Shown here: in pieces, positions 34,780 through 43,228 of the stretch | Layout: each line of letters starts with the position of its first letter | Numbering within the stretch: the first letter of the stretch is position 1 | NCBI GenBank assembly: GCA_002428965.1 | Contig: DIYI01000012.1 | Span: 285,948-349,947, forward strand | DNA length: 64,000 nt | Reading direction: 5' to 3' | Origin: Jejuia sp. UBA6058 | GTDB lineage: Bacteria > Bacteroidota > Bacteroidia > Flavobacteriales > Flavobacteriaceae | Position numbers and translations under genes: made by a program | The notes under the pieces: model-generated | The model's input: the letters and a program-made list of their open reading frames with translations, nothing else | The model's database searches: none | Told to the model about the DNA's origin: nothing

Positions 34780-36228
34780 ATGTCGAAGTATACAGAAGAT
34801 GATCTTCGTGAGGAGCTAAAAACCAAGGAATACGAATACGGTTTTTACACTGATATTGAATCAGATACTTTTCCAAATGGCTTAAATGAAGATATTGTTC
34901 GTGCCATCTCTCAAAAGAAGGAAGAGCCAGAATGGATGACAGACTGGAGGTTGGAAGCTTTCCGAGTTTGGAAAGATATGGAAGAACCTGAGTGGGCTAA
35001 CGTTAATTACGAGAAACCTGATTTTCAAGGAATTTCTTATTATTCCGCACCAAATAGCAAACCTAAGTACGACAGTTTGGATGAAGTTGACCCAGAATTA
35101 TTGGCAACATTTGACAAACTCGGTATTTCTTTGGATGAACAGAAGAAATTAGCTGGTGTGGCTATGGATGTGGTTGTGGATTCTGTTTCTGTAGCTACAA
35201 CATTCAAAAAGACATTGGCAGAACAAGGCATAATATTCATGAGTATTTCTGAGGCGATTCAGGAACACCCAGAATTGGTAAAAAAATATATTGGTACTGT
35301 TGTTCCACAAAAAGACAACTTTTATGCAGCTTTGAATTCTGCTGTATTTAGTGATGGATCCTTTTGCTATATTCCAAAAGGCGTGAAATGCCCGATGGAA
35401 TTATCGACATACTTTAGAATTAATCAGGCAGGTACAGGACAGTTTGAAAGAACCTTAGTAATTGCGGATAAAGGTAGTTACGTAAGTTACCTGGAAGGTT
35501 GTACCGCTCCTAGTCGTGATGAAAACCAATTACATGCTGCCGTTGTCGAATTGATTGCTTTAGAGGATGCCGAAATAAAATATTCTACAGTTCAAAACTG
35601 GTTTCCAGGAAATGCCGAAGGTAAAGGAGGAGTTTACAATTTTGTTACGAAGCGTGGTTTATGCGAAGATAATGCCAAAATTTCTTGGACACAGGTTGAA
35701 ACAGGTTCTGCTGTTACTTGGAAATACCCCAGTTGCGTATTAAAAGGTGATAATTCCGTAGGAGAATTTTACTCAATTGCTGTAACAAATAACTATCAGC
35801 AAGCCGATACTGGAACAAAAATGATTCATTTAGGTAACAATACGAAATCAACCATCATTTCAAAAGGTATTTCTGCAGGAAAATCTCAAAATAGTTATCG
35901 TGGTTTGGTGCAAATAAATTCTAGGGCTAAAAATGCTCGTAACTTCTCGCAATGTGATAGTTTATTGATGGGTAACGAATGTGGCGCACATACATTCCCA
36001 TATATTGAAGCAAAAAATAAATCAGCCAAAATAGAGCACGAAGCCACAACGAGTAAAATTGGTGAAGACCAAATTTTCTATTGTAACCAACGCGGTATTG
36101 ACACCGAAAAAGCTATTGCACTAATAGTAAACGGTTTTAGTAAAGAAGTATTGAATAAATTGCCAATGGAATTCGCTGTTGAAGCTCAAAAACTATTAGA
36201 AATTAGTTTAGAAGGTAGTGTTGGATAA
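34780..36228 (+). CDS. sufB: Fe-S cluster assembly scaffold SufB
   Basis: A 482-residue core subunit of the SufBC2D complex on which Fe-S clusters are built. It shows SVFSDGSFCYIPKGVKCPMEL-type sequence, YLEGCTAPSRDENQLHAAVVEL, a right-handed beta-helix middle and the C-terminal CGAHTFPYIE and EHEATTSKIGEDQIFYC. The cysteine in YLEGCTAP corresponds to the conserved sulfur-accepting region. Cytoplasmic. Between sufA and a small lipoprotein gene that precedes sufC. Confidence 0.96.
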   Translation: MSKYTEDDLREELKTKEYEYGFYTDIESDTFPNGLNEDIVRAISQKKEEPEWMTDWRLEAFRVWKDMEEPEWANVNYEKPDFQGISYYSAPNSKPKYDSLDEVDPELLATFDKLGISLDEQKKLAGVAMDVVVDSVSVATTFKKTLAEQGIIFMSISEAIQEHPELVKKYIGTVVPQKDNFYAALNSAVFSDGSFCYIPKGVKCPMELSTYFRINQAGTGQFERTLVIADKGSYVSYLEGCTAPSRDENQLHAAVVELIALEDAEIKYSTVQNWFPGNAEGKGGVYNFVTKRGLCEDNAKISWTQVETGSAVTWKYPSCVLKGDNSVGEFYSIAVTNNYQQADTGTKMIHLGNNTKSTIISKGISAGKSQNSYRGLVQINSRAKNARNFSQCDSLLMGNECGAHTFPYIEAKNKSAKIEHEATTSKIGEDQIFYCNQRGIDTEKAIALIVNGFSKEVLNKLPMEFAVEAQKLLEISLEGSVG

Positions 36229-36238
36229 ATTGGTTCAG

Positions 36239-36658
36239 ATGAAGAAAATAATCATTTCCACATTTTGTTTGGTTGTACTTTTTAGCTGTAAAAAAGAGGT
36301 TAAGACTGAAACTTCCAACGAAACAATCTCGACTGACACTGAAGAAAGAACAGCTAAACAAAGTGATGGTTTAACCTTATTAAAGGGCGATTATGTCTAT
36401 CATGGTGGAGCAGCAGTTTTACAAACACATGCCGAAATTTATGGTGTTTTACCAACGCATAAGTTTGACGCACTAAATGAAAAAGCTGAAGCATTTAAAA
36501 CTGAATCGACCGACATGGTTCAAATTGAAATACGAGGAAAAATAACAAAGCAAAAACACGCAAAGATTCTCTGGGAAAATAAGGTAGAAGTGATGGAAAT
36601 TCTAAACGTAAAACCTCTACCAAAAGAAGATAACAACATTATAAAATTAGGAAGCTAA
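36239..36658 (+). CDS. Small lipoprotein embedded in the suf operon
   Basis: With the ATG at 36239 the product is about 139 residues and starts MKKIIISTFCLVVLFSC, a clear lipoprotein signal. The reading from 36218 adds seven residues and overlaps sufB by 11 bases, so the internal ATG is preferred. After an acidic/Thr-rich linker there is one compact domain (LLKGDYVYHGGAAVLQTHAEIYGVL, then IRGKITKQKHAKILWENKVEVMEILN) of alternating strands, possibly an OB-like fold. I do not recognise the family. An exported lipoprotein between sufB and sufC is unexpected for a cytoplasmic pathway; only six bases separate it from sufC, so it is co-transcribed. Confidence 0.8.
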   Translation: MKKIIISTFCLVVLFSCKKEVKTETSNETISTDTEERTAKQSDGLTLLKGDYVYHGGAAVLQTHAEIYGVLPTHKFDALNEKAEAFKTESTDMVQIEIRGKITKQKHAKILWENKVEVMEILNVKPLPKEDNNIIKLGS

Positions 36659-36663
36659 AAGCT

Positions 36664-37416
36664 ATGTTAAAAATAAACAATTTACACGCGAGTGTTGAAG
36701 ACAAAAGCATCTTAAAGGGCATTAACCTTGAAGTTAAACCTGGTGAAGTTCACGCTATTATGGGACCTAATGGTTCTGGAAAAAGTACGTTAGCATCAGT
36801 TATTGCTGGTAGAGAAGACTATGAAGTAACAGATGGCAACATTGTATTTGATGGTGAAGATATTGAGGAATTAGCTGCTGAGGAACGTGCTCACAAAGGA
36901 GTATTTTTATCATTTCAATACCCGGTTGAAATTCCTGGTGTATCTGTCACAAACTTTATGAAAACAGCCATTAACGAATCTCGTAAAGCTAGAGGTTTAG
37001 AAGAAATGCCTGCAAAAGATATGTTAAAGTTAATTCGCGAAAAATCTGAAATGCTAGAAATCGATAGAAAGTTCTTATCACGTTCCTTAAACGAAGGGTT
37101 TTCTGGAGGGGAAAAGAAGCGTAATGAAATTTTCCAAATGGCAATGTTAGAGCCAAAACTAGCTATTCTTGATGAAACAGATTCTGGTTTAGATATTGAT
37201 GCGCTTCGCATTGTTGCTAATGGTGTAAACAAACTAAAAAGCAAAGACAATGCGGTTGTGGTTATTACGCACTACCAACGTTTATTGGATTATATAGTAC
37301 CTGATTTTGTTCATGTTTTACATAATGGTAAAATTGTTAAATCTGGACCAAAAGAACTGGCACACGAGCTTGAAGAAAAAGGTTACGACTGGATTAAAGA
37401 AGAAGTTGGGGCTTAA
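36664..37416 (+). CDS. sufC: Fe-S cluster assembly ATPase SufC
   Basis: A 250-residue soluble ABC-type ATPase that powers the SufBCD scaffold. Walker A GPNGSGKST is at about 34-42, the signature LNEGFSGGEKKRNEIFQM follows, then Walker B with LAILDETDSGLD and the switch His in VVITHYQRLLDY. The NEGFSGGEKKRNE form is typical of SufC. Cytoplasmic. Six bases after the lipoprotein gene and 129 bases before sufD, a gap that contains short repeats. Confidence 0.97.
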   Translation: MLKINNLHASVEDKSILKGINLEVKPGEVHAIMGPNGSGKSTLASVIAGREDYEVTDGNIVFDGEDIEELAAEERAHKGVFLSFQYPVEIPGVSVTNFMKTAINESRKARGLEEMPAKDMLKLIREKSEMLEIDRKFLSRSLNEGFSGGEKKRNEIFQMAMLEPKLAILDETDSGLDIDALRIVANGVNKLKSKDNAVVVITHYQRLLDYIVPDFVHVLHNGKIVKSGPKELAHELEEKGYDWIKEEVGA

Positions 37417-37431
37417 ATAGTCACGGTAATC

Positions 37432-37541
37432 AGTCACAGTTGGCAGCTGCTTACTCTTGCTTGATTATCAGAAATTTAAAAAGTTATTATGCTGAGTTGT
37501 TAGTTTTTTACTGAAAACTGAGACTGCGACTGAAAACTGAA
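37432..37541. repeat. CAGT-rich short repeats between sufC and sufD
   Basis: The gap contains CAGTCACAGTTGGCAG near its left end and, at its right end, ACTGAAAACTGA twice within about 30 bases, separated by GACTGCG. The complement of the right part (CAGTCGCAGTCTCAG) resembles the left part, so the two form an imperfect inverted pair. There is no coding potential here and no T-run terminator. Confidence 0.6.
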
Positions 37542-37545
37542 GAAA

Positions 37546-38859
37546 ATGGATTTAAAAGAAAAATTAGTTTCCTCCTTTTTAGCATTTGAGAATAAGGTAG
37601 ATCTTGATGCCTACGCTCATGATGTTAGATCTGAAGCTATCAAAATATTCGAACAAAAGGGTTTTCCGTCTAAAAGGGACGAAGCTTGGAAATATACATC
37701 TTTAAATAGTGTTTTAAAAGAGGATTATAGCGTGTTTCCTAAACAAGAAAATGCCCTAGAGTATCATCAAGTGAAGCATTATTTGATTCATGATATCGAT
37801 ACGTACAAGATTATATTTATTGATGGTAAATATTCATCACATTTATCTGAGACTACTCATGAAGGTATAGATGTTTGTTTGATGTCTGCCGCATTAAGTA
37901 AGCCTAAGTATCAGCTAATCATTGAAAACTACTTCAATAAAGCTGCAGAACAAGACAGCTTGTCTGCCTTAAATACTGCGTTTTCTCAGGAAGGTGCCTA
38001 CATACATATTCCGAAGAATAAAATTGTAGAAAAACCAATTCAGATTATTCATTTTTCTACAGGAGACGAATCTGCTATCATGCTACAACCTCGGAATTTG
38101 ATTGTAGTAGATGAGAATTCTCATGTACAAATTATAGAGCGTCACCAAAGTTTAACAGACAATCCTGTTTTAACTAATAGTGTAACCGAAATTTTTACAA
38201 ACAAGCGCGCTATTGTAGATTATTACAAGATTCAAAATGATAAAGAAACAGCTTCTTTAATTGATAATACGTTTATAAAACAAAAAAGAGAAAGTATAGC
38301 ATCAGTACATACGTTTGCTTTTGGCGGAAAGTTAACACGAAACAATCTTAACTTTTACCAAAATGGTGAGCGTATCGATTCAACTTTAAAGGGTATTACG
38401 ATTATTGGAAATAAACAGCATGTAGACCATAATACATTAGTACATCATATCGAACCAAATTGCGAGAGTCATCAAGATTACAAAGGTATTTTTGGAGATC
38501 GTGCAACTGGCGTTTTTAACGGAAAAGTGGTTGTTGAAAAAGAGGCGCAAAAAACAAATGCGTTTCAGGCCAACAACAATATTTTGGTAAGTGATAAAGC
38601 TACCATAAACACCAAGCCGCAGCTTGAAATTTTTGCCGATGATGTAAAATGCTCTCATGGATGTACTATTGGACAATTGGATGAAAGTGCAATGTTTTAT
38701 ATGCGTTCGCGTGGAATTCCTGAAAAAGAAGCGCGTGCGCTTTTAATGTTTGCTTTTAGCAACAATGTATTGGAGTCTGTTAAAATTCCACAACTAAAGC
38801 AACGTATCACAAAGATTATTGCGAAGAAATTGGGTGTAAATATTGGCTTCGATCTTTAA
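37546..38859 (+). CDS. sufD: Fe-S cluster assembly protein SufD
   Basis: A 437-residue partner of SufB in the scaffold complex. Visible family features are KRDEAWKYTSLN near residue 45, IHIPKNKIVEKPIQI, a beta-helix middle with NGERIDSTLKGI and VDHNTLVHH, and the C-terminal DVKCSHGCTIGQLDESAMFYMRSRGIPEKEAR with the conserved Cys and His. Cytoplasmic. Separated from sufC by a repeat-bearing gap but on the same strand. Its stop codon overlaps that of the antisense serine hydrolase by four bases. Confidence 0.95.
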   Translation: MDLKEKLVSSFLAFENKVDLDAYAHDVRSEAIKIFEQKGFPSKRDEAWKYTSLNSVLKEDYSVFPKQENALEYHQVKHYLIHDIDTYKIIFIDGKYSSHLSETTHEGIDVCLMSAALSKPKYQLIIENYFNKAAEQDSLSALNTAFSQEGAYIHIPKNKIVEKPIQIIHFSTGDESAIMLQPRNLIVVDENSHVQIIERHQSLTDNPVLTNSVTEIFTNKRAIVDYYKIQNDKETASLIDNTFIKQKRESIASVHTFAFGGKLTRNNLNFYQNGERIDSTLKGITIIGNKQHVDHNTLVHHIEPNCESHQDYKGIFGDRATGVFNGKVVVEKEAQKTNAFQANNNILVSDKATINTKPQLEIFADDVKCSHGCTIGQLDESAMFYMRSRGIPEKEARALLMFAFSNNVLESVKIPQLKQRITKIIAKKLGVNIGFDL

Positions 38860-40175
38860 TCAATCGTTTCTAATATATCCTTCAACATTTTATTAAAATC
38901 AATATACTGAAGACCTAGTCTAACCACGACTAGGTTTTTTGTTGGTAGTATAAATACCTGCTGACCATTAAATCCATTAAATGAAAACATGGTTTTGGGC
39001 ACATCTGGTAAAAAAGCACCTTTGTTCAACCAAATCTGTCCTCCATAACGTCCGTTGGAGGTATTCGTAGGGGTAATAGCATAGTTGTACCAGTCTTGGT
39101 TAAAAATAGTTTCACCATTCCACTGACCTTTATGTAAATAAAGCGTTCCCAATTTCGCCCAATCTCTTGCCGTTGCCCAACCATAACTAGATCCCACATA
39201 ATTTCCTTTAATATCGGTTTCCACAATCATAGAATGCATCCCTATTTTATCAATCAATTCAGTATACCAAAAATCTAAGTATTCTTGATGTGTACTAAAC
39301 TGTTGCCTCAAAATCCCAGATAATAAATTTGTGGTTCCCGAAGAGTAGTTCCAATCTTGATTAGGTGTTCCTGTTAATTTATTATCAATAGTAGATTTTG
39401 TCATATCAGCTTCTTCAAAAAGCATATTAGTGGCGTCCGATACTTTATCATAAACCTCATCCCACTCCAAACCAGAATTCATTTGAAGTAAATTGTTAAT
39501 GGTAATCTGTCTTCTATCATCGTTTTGCCATTCCTTAATTGGAGCAGGGTCATTTACATCGACCTTACCTTTATGATGCAAAATCCCATACAAAGTACTT
39601 GTTATGCTTTTTGTCATAGACCATCCCAGAAGTACAGAATTCTTGTCAAATCCATCCATATATTTCTCAGCTATAACATGATCTTTATGTAACACCAATA
39701 GCGCCGTTGTCTTCATACTATCTGCCGAATATTCTAAAATCACTTCCTCTAATTTTTTGTAATTTATATTGGAAAACACTGTGTCTTTAGGTGCTAAATG
39801 ACCAAAAGGATACGGTTTGTTGATGGTTTCAAAATTTCGCTTTGGCTTTAATCCAAGTGGTTTATACTCGTAATCCTTCGGTAATAATACTGCACCAAGT
39901 CCTTCTCGATAAATTGAAGTTCTTGGATTAAGTCCGTAAACCGAAGATGTCACACTTTGCATTTCCTTATTCAATTCGTCATCAGCAAGACTTATAAGCC
40001 CAGAACCATTATCTAAAGTGTCTAAAGATTCAAAGTCTCTATCCGCGGTAAACACCCCAGACGCAATATATTTAGAGGAGTAACCATTAAGCACACTTAG
40101 TTTTGGATAGTTTAAATAAAGTGCAACTGTCAATAAAAGAACAATTACGGCCAAAATCCATTTTAGATACTTCAT
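38856..40175 (-). CDS. Membrane-anchored serine hydrolase (beta-lactamase class C family)
   Basis: A 439-residue protein with an N-terminal hydrophobic anchor (residues about 4-24). The penicillin-binding-like fold has the nucleophile motif SMTK (WSMTKSITSTLYGIL, around residue 182) with Ser and Lys one turn apart, a Tyr motif at WNYSSGTTNLLSG, and a third motif region FNGFNGQQVFILP. The class C-like family contains peptidases, esterases and lactamases; the true substrate is unknown. It is placed antisense between sufD and sufS, interrupting the suf genes, and there is no functional link to Fe-S assembly in the sequence. Its 3' end overlaps the sufD stop. Confidence 0.88.
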   Translation of the reverse strand: MKYLKWILAVIVLLLTVALYLNYPKLSVLNGYSSKYIASGVFTADRDFESLDTLDNGSGLISLADDELNKEMQSVTSSVYGLNPRTSIYREGLGAVLLPKDYEYKPLGLKPKRNFETINKPYPFGHLAPKDTVFSNINYKKLEEVILEYSADSMKTTALLVLHKDHVIAEKYMDGFDKNSVLLGWSMTKSITSTLYGILHHKGKVDVNDPAPIKEWQNDDRRQITINNLLQMNSGLEWDEVYDKVSDATNMLFEEADMTKSTIDNKLTGTPNQDWNYSSGTTNLLSGILRQQFSTHQEYLDFWYTELIDKIGMHSMIVETDIKGNYVGSSYGWATARDWAKLGTLYLHKGQWNGETIFNQDWYNYAITPTNTSNGRYGGQIWLNKGAFLPDVPKTMFSFNGFNGQQVFILPTKNLVVVRLGLQYIDFNKMLKDILETID

Positions 40176-40258
40176 TTTAAATGCCTTGTTAGAAATTTTA
40201 TCAAATATAATAATAGAATTATCGATAAAAGATATTTCTATTTAAAAGGCTGGATTAG

Positions 40259-40266
40259 TACTTTTG
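40259..40266 (+). promoter_or_regulatory. -7 promoter box of sufS
   Basis: TACTTTTG is a perfect TAnnTTTG match. It overlaps the TTG at 40264 that could otherwise be read as a start codon, so translation must begin at the ATG at 40285, 18 bases downstream. It gives the second half of the suf cluster its own promoter. Confidence 0.65.
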
Positions 40267-40284
40267 TCTAATAAAATATACGCT

Positions 40285-41499
40285 ATGTTTGATGTTGATG
40301 TTATAAGGAAAGACTTCCCAATTTTAAATAGAGAAGTAAATGGAAAGCCTTTGGTGTATTTTGATAATGCAGCAACCTCTCAAACACCTCAGCAGGTGAT
40401 TGATGTTATTGTAGATTACTATTCTAACTACAACGCCAATATACATCGCGGTGTGCACAAATTAAGTCAAGAAGCCACAGACTTATACGAAGAAGCTCGT
40501 CAAAAAATTCAAAAGCACTTTAATGCAAAATGTTCGCATGAAATCATATTTACATCAGGCACAACACATGGAATTAATTTGGTGGCCAACGGGTTCTCTC
40601 ATTTCTTAAAAAAAGGAGATGAAATTATAGTATCTGCACTAGAACATCATAGCAATATTGTGCCTTGGCAAATGCTGTGTGAACGTACGGGAGCTGTTTT
40701 AAAGGTTATCCCAATGAATTTGGAAGGCGAACTTATCATGTCTGAGTTTGATAACCTGCTATCTAAAAACACCAAATTGGTATTTGTCAATCATATCTCA
40801 AATGCTTTAGGCACTATAAATCCAGTGGAATATATTATTGAAAAATCGCATGAGGTTGGTGCTGCCGTTTTAATAGATGGTGCGCAATCTGCACCACATT
40901 TAGTGCCTGATGTACAGACTTTAAATGTTGATTTCTATGTGACTTCGGCTCATAAAATGTGCGGTCCAACAGGAATGGGAATACTTTACGGTAAAGAAGA
41001 GTGGCTAAAAAAACTGCCGCCTTACCAAGGTGGTGGAGAGATGATCGCTGAAGTTACTTTTGAAAAAACTACATATGCCGATTTACCACATAAGTTTGAA
41101 GCAGGCACTCCAAATATTTGTGGCGGTATTGCCTTTGGTGCTGCTATAGATTATATGCAAAGTGTAGGTTTTGACAATATTGCCACATATGAAAATGAGC
41201 TTCTCAAATACGCTACTGAAAAATTATTAGCTATTGATGGCTTAAAAATTTACGGGACTTCTGAAAATAAAACTTCTGTAATTTCATTTAATTTAGAGGG
41301 TATTCACCCCTATGATGTTGGTACAATTTTAGATAAATTGGGAATAGCCGTAAGAACAGGACACCACTGTGCGCAACCTATCATGGATTTCTACAAAATT
41401 CCAGGAACTATTCGCGCTTCATTCGCATTCTACAACACCAAAGCTGAAATTGATGCGTTAGTAGCAGGTGTGAAGAAAGCTAAAATGATGTTGTCTTAA
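40285..41499 (+). CDS. sufS: Cysteine desulfurase SufS
   Basis: A PLP enzyme of about 404 residues that removes sulfur from cysteine and passes it on through SufE. The start MFDVDVIRKDFPILNREVNG fits the family and follows a -7 box; the longer TTG reading is rejected. PLP-binding features are TSGTTHGINLVA, the conserved Asp-Gly-Ala-Gln (LIDGAQSAPH) and the lysine in TSAHKMCGPTG. The catalytic cysteine is in RTGHHCAQP near the C-terminus. Class II desulfurase with a short active loop. Cytoplasmic. First gene of the downstream suf group. Confidence 0.96.
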   Translation: MFDVDVIRKDFPILNREVNGKPLVYFDNAATSQTPQQVIDVIVDYYSNYNANIHRGVHKLSQEATDLYEEARQKIQKHFNAKCSHEIIFTSGTTHGINLVANGFSHFLKKGDEIIVSALEHHSNIVPWQMLCERTGAVLKVIPMNLEGELIMSEFDNLLSKNTKLVFVNHISNALGTINPVEYIIEKSHEVGAAVLIDGAQSAPHLVPDVQTLNVDFYVTSAHKMCGPTGMGILYGKEEWLKKLPPYQGGGEMIAEVTFEKTTYADLPHKFEAGTPNICGGIAFGAAIDYMQSVGFDNIATYENELLKYATEKLLAIDGLKIYGTSENKTSVISFNLEGIHPYDVGTILDKLGIAVRTGHHCAQPIMDFYKIPGTIRASFAFYNTKAEIDALVAGVKKAKMMLS

Positions 41500-41544
41500 A
41501 TTTTTGGCCTCTTTTTTGTAGTTTCAATTCTAAATTAGAACAAA

Positions 41545-42342
41545 ATGAAAATAGTGCTGTTTTATTTTAGCATGATTGCTCTAAGCACCTGTTGTTGCAA
41601 TCCTTCAGCATATCAAGAACTAAAACGACTGCAAAAAGGAGAATCAATTGAGATGATATTACATGGACAATACAACGTAAATACTGTAAACGGTGACGAC
41701 ATATCGTCCTTTAAACTTTATATTACTTTTGATGACGGTGATAAAAAGGTTTTCGGTTTTTTGGGTTGCAACCGCTTTTTTGGTTCATATATCTTAGATA
41801 AAAATGTCCTAAAATTTAAAGCTTTAGGCGCAACAAAAATGTTGTGTTCTGATGATAAGAATGAAATTGAAACAAAACTCTTTAAAGCCCTAAATAAAAC
41901 AGATGGAGTTTTGTTTTCTAAAAATGGTTTTACACTATTCGATAATAAAAAGCCTTTGCTATCGGCAACTAAAGTTCAACTTAAAACCAACATAAGTTTT
42001 GAGTATTCTGCCACATCAATGCAAAGCTATAAGCGTATTATCGTTGACGAAGATTCTATTTCCTTTTCAAAGAAAAGAAAAGGAAAACCCTATAAAATCT
42101 CTTGTAAAGAGACTTACTGGAACAACTTAATAAAACTATGTAATTCTTTAGATATTGAAAGCATTTCAGAATTGGAAGCTCCGAGTAAATCCTTTCAGTT
42201 TGATGGCGCCCCATTGGCGAGATTAAAGATTATGCTAAACGGCAACACCTACGAATCTCCATCTTTCGATCATGGCAATCCGCCAAAAGAAATTGAAGCC
42301 CTAGTTAAAGAAATCCTATCATCCACCGAAAACATTGAATAG
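41545..42342 (+). CDS. META-domain lipoprotein
   Basis: A 265-residue protein with a lipoprotein signal (MIALSTC then CCNPS). Residues about 35-140 match the META/HslJ fold: FGFLGCNRFFGSY, LKFKALGATKMLCSDDKNEIE and a final hydrophobic strand. The C-terminal half (about 145-265) has no family I recognise; it shows regular strands and a possible second related fold (EYSATSMQSYKRIIVDEDSI). META domains are linked to stress resistance and outer-membrane quality. It lies between sufS and sufE, and the sufE promoter overlaps its 3' end. Confidence 0.8.
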   Translation: MKIVLFYFSMIALSTCCCNPSAYQELKRLQKGESIEMILHGQYNVNTVNGDDISSFKLYITFDDGDKKVFGFLGCNRFFGSYILDKNVLKFKALGATKMLCSDDKNEIETKLFKALNKTDGVLFSKNGFTLFDNKKPLLSATKVQLKTNISFEYSATSMQSYKRIIVDEDSISFSKKRKGKPYKISCKETYWNNLIKLCNSLDIESISELEAPSKSFQFDGAPLARLKIMLNGNTYESPSFDHGNPPKEIEALVKEILSSTENIE

Positions 42343-42365
42343 CAACATTTGTTGTTGTATTTTTG
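42335..42365 (+). promoter_or_regulatory. Promoter of sufE
   Basis: TTG (42335-42337), 20 bases, then TATTTTTG (42358-42365): the same -33/-7 spacing as the sdh promoter. It overlaps the last codons of the META-domain gene. The ATG at 42381 is 15 bases after the box, and a TTG at 42363 lies inside the box, so that longer reading is rejected. Confidence 0.75.
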
Positions 42366-42380
42366 CATAAAATTGAATGT

Positions 42381-42803
42381 ATGAGTATTGAAGAAATTCA
42401 AAACGAAATTATAGACGAATTCTCAATGTTTGATGATTGGGAAGAGCGTTACCAATATATGATTGATTTAGGGAAAGATTTACCCTTGATTGACGACCAA
42501 TATAAAACTGATAACAACATCATAAAAGGTTGCCAAAGTAAGGTTTGGGTGCATGCTGAAATGGACGAAGACAAAGTGGCTTTTACTGCTGATAGTGATG
42601 CCATTATTACAAAAGGTATTATTGCTATTTTGATACGAACGTTTTCAAATCAGCGTCCGAAAGATATTATTGATGCCGATACCAGTTTTATTGATAAAAT
42701 AGGTTTGAAAGAACACCTATCACCAACTAGAGCAAATGGCTTAGTAAGTATGGTGAAACAATTAAAAATGTATGCCATTGCATACCAAACGCAACTAAAT
42801 TAG
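42381..42803 (+). CDS. sufE: Cysteine desulfuration protein SufE
   Basis: About 140 residues starting MSIEEIQNEIIDEFSMFDDW. The active cysteine is in IIKGCQSKVWVHAE, the conserved SufE site that accepts persulfide from SufS and hands it to SufB. Other family segments are DDWEERYQYMIDLGKDLP and LSPTRANGLVSM. The ATG at 42381 is chosen from the family start and its promoter. Cytoplasmic. It precedes the DUF59 gene. Confidence 0.95.
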   Translation: MSIEEIQNEIIDEFSMFDDWEERYQYMIDLGKDLPLIDDQYKTDNNIIKGCQSKVWVHAEMDEDKVAFTADSDAIITKGIIAILIRTFSNQRPKDIIDADTSFIDKIGLKEHLSPTRANGLVSMVKQLKMYAIAYQTQLN

Positions 42804-42810
42804 TTGATGT

Positions 42811-42842
42811 GTTGAATCGTGTAATCGTTAAGTCGATTCAAC
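42811..42842. repeat. Inverted repeat between sufE and the DUF59 gene
   Basis: GTTGAATCG pairs perfectly with CGATTCAAC across 14 bases, in a stretch of variants of CGATT(C/A)AACATTT repeated to the right (also CGATTAAACATTTG). There is no T-run, so it is not an ordinary terminator. It could stabilise or process the mRNA between the two genes. Confidence 0.6.
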
Positions 42843-42875
42843 ATTTAAACAGATAAACGATTAAACATTTGAAAA

Positions 42876-43202
42876 ATGAATGAAACAACAATAGATACAG
42901 CCGAATTAGGCGAAAAAATAGTAAACGTTTTAAAGACGATTTACGACCCAGAAATTCCAGTAGACATTTACGAATTAGGATTAATTTACGACGTATTTGT
43001 AAATGAAGATTACGATGTGAAAATTTTGATGACTTTAACGACACCTAACTGTCCAGTTGCAGAGACTTTGCCGCTTGAAGTTGAGGAAAAAGTAAAGTCG
43101 TTAAACGATGTAAATGATGCTGAAGTTGAGATTACATTCGACCCACCTTGGTCTCAAGATTTGATGAGTGAAGAGGCTAAGCTAGAGTTGGGAATGCTAT
43201 AA
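42876..43202 (+). CDS. DUF59/MIP18-family Fe-S assembly protein (SufT-like)
   Basis: A 108-residue protein of the DUF59 family. Key segments are KTIYDPEIPVDIYELGLIYDV and TLTTPNCPVAETLP, the latter with the conserved cysteine. Members (SufT, PaaD, MIP18) help deliver Fe-S clusters to target proteins. It lies 72 bases after sufE in the same direction and is probably co-transcribed despite the intervening inverted repeat. Cytoplasmic. Confidence 0.92.
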   Translation: MNETTIDTAELGEKIVNVLKTIYDPEIPVDIYELGLIYDVFVNEDYDVKILMTLTTPNCPVAETLPLEVEEKVKSLNDVNDAEVEITFDPPWSQDLMSEEAKLELGML

Positions 43203-43228
43203 TATTTTATTTTTCAAAACCCAAATCT

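Noticed and set aside
40264..40284. TTG start for SufS
   Set aside because: It falls in the -7 box TACTTTTG; the ATG at 40285 matches the family start.
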